Shown here: positions 46,371-50,737 of the stretch, piece by piece
Numbering within the stretch: the first letter of the stretch is position 1
Layout of the letters: each line of letters opens with the position of its first letter
Source: Chitinophagaceae bacterium
GTDB taxonomy: Bacteria; Bacteroidota; Bacteroidia; Chitinophagales; Chitinophagaceae
Length of the DNA: 50,737 nt
Assembly (NCBI GenBank): GCA_016786745.1
Contig: JAEUVS010000075.1
Coordinates: 1 to 50,737, forward strand
Direction: 5' to 3'
Program-made: the position numbers and the translations under genes
The notes under the pieces: model-generated
What the model saw: the letters and a program-made list of their open reading frames with translations, nothing else
Database searches by the model: none
Told to the model about the DNA's origin: nothing

Positions 46371-47571
46371 CGATAAGATCTTCTGCGCCAAAAAAAGAAC
46401 TCAACTTTCTAATTATCTCCTCCACGACCGCATCAGGGCACGAAGCCCCACTCGTCATCAACACCCTCACAGGCTTTTCAAAAGAAAGATACCCTGAAGT
46501 GCGCACTTCCTTCCTGCCATGATAATCATAATGCAAAATCTCCTCCGGAGAAATAATCTTATCAGCAGAATTAATAAAATAAACCGGCAACTTCTCCTCG
46601 CACAACTCCACAAGATGTGTAGTATTCGAACTATTATATCCTCCCGCAACAATCGCCAGGTCAGCGGGCGTATTCAGCAACGCAGTCACCGCACTTTGAT
46701 TATCATTGGTAGCATAACATAACGTATCACGCGTATCCGCGAAACGCTCACCTATCTGCGACTCGTCGAGCCGGTAATAATCTTTCATGGTCTGGCGAAG
46801 AAAATCAGCGATCGCCTGCGTATCAGTGGCCAACTGCGTCGTCTGGTTCACCACGCCTATGCGTTGCAAGTCCTTCGTAACGTCAAAGCCTTCTGAATAT
46901 CTCCCGGAAAAATTTTCATAAAAACTTTCCGGTGGCAAGGCGCCAGTAATATAACGTGCAAGTATAACCGCTTCATGCATATCATTCACCACAACAGATG
47001 GCGCACCAGCCGAAGCATGCGAAAATGTGGCACGCGTTTCTTCGTGTTTCGGCTTGCCGTGAATAACAATGCTGTATCCTTTGGCGGCAATCTGCTCGCT
47101 GCGGTTCCATACCTTTTCAACGAAAGGACAGGTGGTATTATATTTCTCAATCTGGATGCCCGATTCGCGAAGTTCTTTTTCAATACCCAGCGTTGTGCCA
47201 AACGCAGGTATCAACACGATATCATCGGGCCGCAATTCTGAAAAAGGAATCAATTGCTTACCACCCGTGTCCTGCAGAAACCGTACGCCTCTTGCGATCA
47301 AATCAGCATTCACCAGCGGGTTATGAATCATTTCACTCAGCAGGAAAATCCTCTTGCCTTCATTCTCTTCAATTGTTCTGAAAGAAATTTCAATAGCATT
47401 CTCCACACCATAGCAAAAGCCGAAATGTCTTGCAAGATATATTTTCAAATCACCAAAGTCGAGGAGGGAAGGGCTGAGGTCTTTCTTCAGTTTGTCCTGC
47501 TGCTTCCTCCTGTTCTTTACTTCACTGATGAGTGGACTTCTGTAAGTAGTTGGAACGTTGAACGATTTCAT
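46351..47571 (-). CDS. ispH: 4-hydroxy-3-methylbut-2-enyl diphosphate reductase
   Basis: The last step of the MEP isoprenoid pathway, making IPP and DMAPP with a [4Fe-4S] cluster. The long form, 406 residues from ATG at 47571 (an upstream TTG at 47583 was not used). Cluster cysteines are in HFGFCYGVENA, YNTTCPFVEKVW and MTSGASCPDAVVE. The extra ~35 N-terminal residues (charged, RRKQQDKLKKDL) and the insertions match the larger Bacteroidota/plant-type IspH rather than E. coli's. It is divergent from the GH13 gene (32 bp). Confidence 0.94.
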   Translation of the reverse strand: MKSFNVPTTYRSPLISEVKNRRKQQDKLKKDLSPSLLDFGDLKIYLARHFGFCYGVENAIEISFRTIEENEGKRIFLLSEMIHNPLVNADLIARGVRFLQDTGGKQLIPFSELRPDDIVLIPAFGTTLGIEKELRESGIQIEKYNTTCPFVEKVWNRSEQIAAKGYSIVIHGKPKHEETRATFSHASAGAPSVVVNDMHEAVILARYITGALPPESFYENFSGRYSEGFDVTKDLQRIGVVNQTTQLATDTQAIADFLRQTMKDYYRLDESQIGERFADTRDTLCYATNDNQSAVTALLNTPADLAIVAGGYNSSNTTHLVELCEEKLPVYFINSADKIISPEEILHYDYHGRKEVRTSGYLSFEKPVRVLMTSGASCPDAVVEEIIRKLSSFFGAEDLIDSAAGI

Positions 47572-47580
47572 GACAGGCTG

Positions 47581-47588
47581 CAAATTTA
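47581..47588 (-). promoter_or_regulatory. Candidate -7 box for ispH, short leader
   Basis: Leftward TAAATTTG is an exact TAnnTTTG box ending nine bases before the ispH ATG. The leader would be only a few bases. Confidence 0.5.
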
Positions 47589-47603
47589 CACGTATTTTGT
47601 GTT

Positions 47604-48866
47604 ATGAATTTTCACTTTGAGCCTGTGCGTTGGTCGCTGAATACCAATCTCTACGAAGTAAACCTAAGGCAATATACCAGCGAAGGCACATTCCAGGCTT
47701 TTGGCAACGAACTACCCCGGCTTTACGACATGGGCGTGAATATTCTGTGGTTCATGCCCATCACACCAATCAGCAAAGAGAAAAGACTGGGCACGCTCGG
47801 AAGCTATTATTCATGTTCCAATTATACCGACACCAATCCTGAATTCGGAACGGTGCAGGATTTTATTCATCTCGTAAAGAAGGCGCATCATATCGGCTTC
47901 AAAGTGATCATCGACTGGGTGGCTAACCATACCGGATGGGACCATGCCTGGGTAAAAAAACATCCCGGATTTTATAAAAGAAATGCCGCCGGAGATTTTT
48001 ATGACAGCAATGGATGGGAAGATGTGATAGACCTGAATTATTACGACCAGGCCATGCGCAGGGAAATGATTTTGTCAATGGAATTTTGGGTGAAGGAGTG
48101 TAACATCGACGGATTTCGGTGTGATATGGCACATCTCGTTCCGCTCGATTTCTGGAGGGATGCACGCATGCATCTCGACCAGGTTAAACCGTTGTTCTGG
48201 CTCGCCGAAACCGAGCACCAGAATTACCAGCATGTGTTCGACTGCAGTTATGCATGGCACTGGATGCATGTTTCGGAAAATTTCGCGAAGAAAAGAACAA
48301 ACATAGAAGAACTCCGCAGCACACTCCTCGAGTACAATAAAAAGAAACTTCCTCAAACAACTCACCTGTTTTTTACCAGTAACCACGATGAAAATAGTTG
48401 GAACGGAACCGAATATGAGAAGTATGGCAATGCAGCGTTACCATTTGCGGTACTCATCAATATGTGGAACGGCTTAAGTCTCACCTACAGTGGCCAGGAA
48501 ATACCGAACCGCAAAAGATTAAATTTTTTTGAGAAGGATCCCATTCAATGGAACTATACAAATGAACTGCACAGTTTCTATAAAGCATTGTTCAATACGC
48601 GTAAATCTTTTGGCGAAGAGCAAACGGAGATATTAATGCTGCATCCAAAAGGCGACCGGCACGTTATCGCTTTTTTGAGATTTTCACGGTTGAAGCAAGT
48701 GCTCGTGATAATCAACCTGAGCGATACATCTCACGAAATCGTACTCGAGGAATCACTTATCTCCGGCACATATTCCGATATCTTTACTTCCAAAAAACAC
48801 GAAGCTCCATCACTAAAAAATTTAATGATGGAGCCGTGGAGTTATTTAGTATTGGAAAAATTATAA
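47604..48866 (+). CDS. Cytoplasmic GH13 alpha-amylase-family enzyme
   Basis: A 420-residue GH13 glycoside hydrolase with no signal peptide, so intracellular. Region I is DWVANHTG. The nucleophile Asp174 is in GFRCDMAHLVP, acid/base Glu202 in WLAETEHQ, and transition-state Asp262 in TSNHDENSW. The C-terminal beta domain has VIAFLRFSRLKQVLVIINLS. It is a short, minimal form that may act on maltodextrins or glycogen; the substrate is not resolved. It is divergent from ispH and convergent with htrA, a tandem heptamer lying between. Confidence 0.88.
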   Translation: MNFHFEPVRWSLNTNLYEVNLRQYTSEGTFQAFGNELPRLYDMGVNILWFMPITPISKEKRLGTLGSYYSCSNYTDTNPEFGTVQDFIHLVKKAHHIGFKVIIDWVANHTGWDHAWVKKHPGFYKRNAAGDFYDSNGWEDVIDLNYYDQAMRREMILSMEFWVKECNIDGFRCDMAHLVPLDFWRDARMHLDQVKPLFWLAETEHQNYQHVFDCSYAWHWMHVSENFAKKRTNIEELRSTLLEYNKKKLPQTTHLFFTSNHDENSWNGTEYEKYGNAALPFAVLINMWNGLSLTYSGQEIPNRKRLNFFEKDPIQWNYTNELHSFYKALFNTRKSFGEEQTEILMLHPKGDRHVIAFLRFSRLKQVLVIINLSDTSHEIVLEESLISGTYSDIFTSKKHEAPSLKNLMMEPWSYLVLEKL

Positions 48867-48867
48867 T

Positions 48868-48909
48868 TCACGCCTCACGCCTCACGCTTCACGCCTCCCG
48901 TCTCACGCC
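48868..48909. repeat. Six-copy heptamer tandem repeat
   Basis: Six 7-bp units from 48868: TCACGCC, TCACGCC, TCACGCT, TCACGCC, TCCCGTC, TCACGCC. The last unit encodes the htrA stop codon (TGA, from TCA at 48903-48905 on the minus strand) and the final Ala. It begins one base past the GH13 gene stop. Confidence 0.9.
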
Positions 48910-50411
48910 CCAAGATTCAGTATAAAATTATACACCCCCTCATATCCCGGGTAAATTCCTTCCACCTTCACACTTCCGCTCGCGGTTTCCAGTACTTTTC
49001 TTAAATCGTCCACATTGCTCACTTTCGTGTTATTCGCTTTAAGGATAATGAAGCCTTCGTAAACTTTTACCTTGCTCAACAATCCGCGTGGGCCGATTGA
49101 TTTGATTTCAACTCCACCGGAAATACCGAGTTCATCGGCCTTCTTTTTATCAACCGTTCCGAGGTCGGCGCCGAGTTTATCAATTATCGAAGCTTTTACA
49201 ACATCCATCGTACCCGTACTGTTGCGGAGCACTACGTTGGTCTTGTATTCCTTTCCACTTCTGCGGTAAGAAAGATTGATTTTATCACCAGGGCGGTATG
49301 TAGCGATCTGTCCAACCATTTCAGCGCCTGAACTTATAGGCACGTCGTTGATGCCGGTGATAAAGTCGCCTTTTTTGATACCGGCTGCATATGCCGCGCC
49401 GTCTTTCGGAACATCCATCACATACACACCTTCCTCACTCGGTGGAATACCGCTTTCTTTTTTCTGTTCTTCAGTAAGTCCCTCACGGGGATATTGAATT
49501 CCGAGATATGCTCTCTGAACGGTGCCGTATTTCATCATATCGGCAACGATCTTTTTAACTATGTTGACAGGGATGGTGAAAGAATACCCCGCGTAAGCTC
49601 CCGTTGGGGAAGCGATTGCTGAGTTAATGCCGATCAGCTTGCCTTCGGTGTTCACGAGCGGCCCGCCACTGTTCCCGGGATTTACCGCCGCATCGGTTTG
49701 CAGGAACGATTCTACCGGTGTATTGCTTTGCCTCCTGTTAATTTCAAGTGTTCTTCCTTTTGCACTTACGATACCCGCTGTTACGGTTGCTTCGAGGTTA
49801 AGAGGATAGCCAAGGGCCAAAACCCACTGGCCGATCTTTACATCGTCGGAGTTTCCGTAAACCATGAAGGGTAAGCCTTTCGCGTCTATTTTTAACAGTG
49901 CAAGGTCGCTGCTCGGGTCGGCTGCAACCAGTTTCGCTTTGAACGAACGCTTGTTGCTGAGAGTCACCGTGATTTCATCGGCGCCATCAATCACGTGATT
50001 GTTGGTAACGATATACCCGTCTTCACTGATAATCGCTCCAGAGCCCGATGCCATCTGCGGTAGCGAACGCGAACGGTCGCCAAAGAAATCGTCAAGGTCG
50101 AGATCGAAAAGGTCGCCGAACGGACTTCTTCTCGGAAGATTATTGCTTACTGTGCTTGTTGCTTTTGTTTTTATATGCACGGTTGCCGGAATCGCAGCCG
50201 ATGCAGCCGGTGTGAAGTCCACCAGCGCGTTCGCGCCGTTTATTCCGTCAAAACCCGCGTAATTGGCTGGTGCCTTTCCTGTATCATTTGATCCAGGCTG
50301 CTGATAATGGTAAGTATCGCCGCCTCTGGAGATCTTGTTGTAACCCCAGATTGTTCCAAGCGAAGTAGCCGCGCTGAGTACAATTACTGCTAAAATGTTA
50401 CGCATTTTCAT
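48903..50411 (-). CDS. htrA: DegP/HtrA-family serine protease with two PDZ domains
   Basis: A 502-residue periplasmic protease/chaperone. A signal-anchor-type N-terminus (about 5-22) is followed by a low-complexity linker, then a chymotrypsin-fold domain with His139 (TNNHVI), Asp169 (SSDLALLK) and Ser248 (GNSGGPLVN). PDZ1 (about 305-390, with the region EEGVYVMDVPKDGAAYAAGI) and PDZ2 (about 410-495, GVEIKSIGPRGLL) complete it. It manages misfolded envelope proteins. Its C-terminus (NFILNLGA) ends in the heptamer repeat. M3 is an alternative start. Confidence 0.95.
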   Translation of the reverse strand: MKMRNILAVIVLSAATSLGTIWGYNKISRGGDTYHYQQPGSNDTGKAPANYAGFDGINGANALVDFTPAASAAIPATVHIKTKATSTVSNNLPRRSPFGDLFDLDLDDFFGDRSRSLPQMASGSGAIISEDGYIVTNNHVIDGADEITVTLSNKRSFKAKLVAADPSSDLALLKIDAKGLPFMVYGNSDDVKIGQWVLALGYPLNLEATVTAGIVSAKGRTLEINRRQSNTPVESFLQTDAAVNPGNSGGPLVNTEGKLIGINSAIASPTGAYAGYSFTIPVNIVKKIVADMMKYGTVQRAYLGIQYPREGLTEEQKKESGIPPSEEGVYVMDVPKDGAAYAAGIKKGDFITGINDVPISSGAEMVGQIATYRPGDKINLSYRRSGKEYKTNVVLRNSTGTMDVVKASIIDKLGADLGTVDKKKADELGISGGVEIKSIGPRGLLSKVKVYEGFIILKANNTKVSNVDDLRKVLETASGSVKVEGIYPGYEGVYNFILNLGA

Positions 50412-50564
50412 ATTCAGGTAATATTATGTTTTTTATGGTGTCAAATTATATGCCTGCACAACAAATAAACGATCAATGAGTAAAATCGACAGTACCACTA
50501 ATCCGGTTTAACAATTAATTTACTAAAGTCTTCGTAGATCACTGACAAAATTAAATCACCTTTC

Positions 50565-50737
50565 TCATAATTCACGTAAGAATTGCAGTGTATCTGCCTT
50601 ATCTGCATAATCGCTGACTCCTGGTTTTTGGGCCTTTCCGAAAGGCACATGGCTCTTACCCACAACGCACTGGATATCGGTATTATTTTCAATGGACCTT
50701 TCCACCGCTTTACGATCCGAATATACCTCGTAGTGCA
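50565..50737 (-). CDS. Acyl-CoA reductase (LuxC-like), C-terminal fragment
   Basis: A leftward frame without a start inside the window, running from the right edge to TGA at 50567-50565 (57 complete codons). It reads HYEVYSDRKAVERS, then NNTDIQCVVGKSHVPFG, KAQKPGVSDYADKADTLQF and LREL. The ending DIQCVV...PFGKAQ...DYADxxDTLxFL is a pattern I recognise from Bacteroidota acyl-CoA reductases that resemble LuxC. The call is from the C-terminus only. The 153 bp between it and htrA hold nothing I could identify. Confidence 0.6.
   Translation of the reverse strand, partial: HYEVYSDRKAVERSIENNTDIQCVVGKSHVPFGKAQKPGVSDYADKADTLQFLREL

Noticed and set aside
50498..50692. 64-codon leftward frame at the right edge
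   Set aside because: The overlapping frame that reads NNTDIQCVVG...DYADKADTLQFL has family likeness; this one does not.

Overview
The window is a chromosomal segment of a Bacteroidota bacterium, most likely of the Chitinophagaceae/Chitinophagales. The evidence is a subtilase ending in a type IX secretion sorting domain, Bacteroidota-type lipoproteins, a CcmB/CcsA/CcmD-like haem export set, a 406-residue IspH, Kdo transferase (so a Gram-negative outer membrane), and ten exact copies of the Bacteroidota -7 promoter box (TAnnTTTG) close to start codons. It is dense and mostly housekeeping: 44 protein genes (two cut by the window edges), no gap above about 170 bp, and no rRNA, tRNA, CRISPR array, transposase or prophage seen.

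Layout. 1-11.2 kb: start of a periplasmic binding protein gene, guaA, pbpC divergent from a very large alpha-2-macroglobulin lipoprotein, an MFS exporter and rpsT. 11.3-20.2 kb: sucA-sucB, an RNA m5C methyltransferase, a secreted subtilase with a lipoprotein partner, and mnmA. 20.3-26.4 kb: ssb, an Ldh2-type dehydrogenase, lysC, an esterase, a glycosyltransferase and queA. 26.4-33.4 kb: a fused double-ATPase peptide/nickel-type ABC protein, AMP nucleosidase, a small PD-(D/E)XK protein, glutamate dehydrogenase, a haem-export operon and a conserved unknown. 33.4-42.3 kb: Kdo transferase and an envelope polysaccharide operon (aminotransferase, two nucleotide-sugar dehydrogenases, UDP-xylose synthase, RfbB, RfbC, glycosyltransferase). 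42.3-50.7 kb: a TapB-like secreted protein, a thioredoxin-fold protein, efp-accB-accC, ispH, a cytoplasmic GH13 enzyme, HtrA, and the 3' end of an acyl-CoA reductase.

Most unusual points. (1) A dispersed hairpin cassette occurs at three loci (about 10.8, 27.3 and 43.15 kb). It has a constant outer stem (ATCCC/GGGAT) and constant flanks, but an inner stem that differs in each copy while still pairing. (2) One copy, with a tandemly amplified half-unit, lies in frame inside the linker of the double ABC ATPase and is translated as a VIPSEAS repeat. (3) The same ATPase gene has no ATG, GTG or TTG that would include its first Walker A motif. It must start at a non-canonical codon (ATC is best placed), be joined to AMP nucleosidase by a +1 shift at a TTT-TAA site, be damaged, or contain an assembly error. 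(4) Elongation factor P lacks the usual PGKG loop and carries Arg where the modified Lys normally lies. (5) A heptamer tandem repeat supplies the stop codon of htrA.

All calls come from reading the sequence and translated products by eye. No database search, structure prediction or alignment was run.
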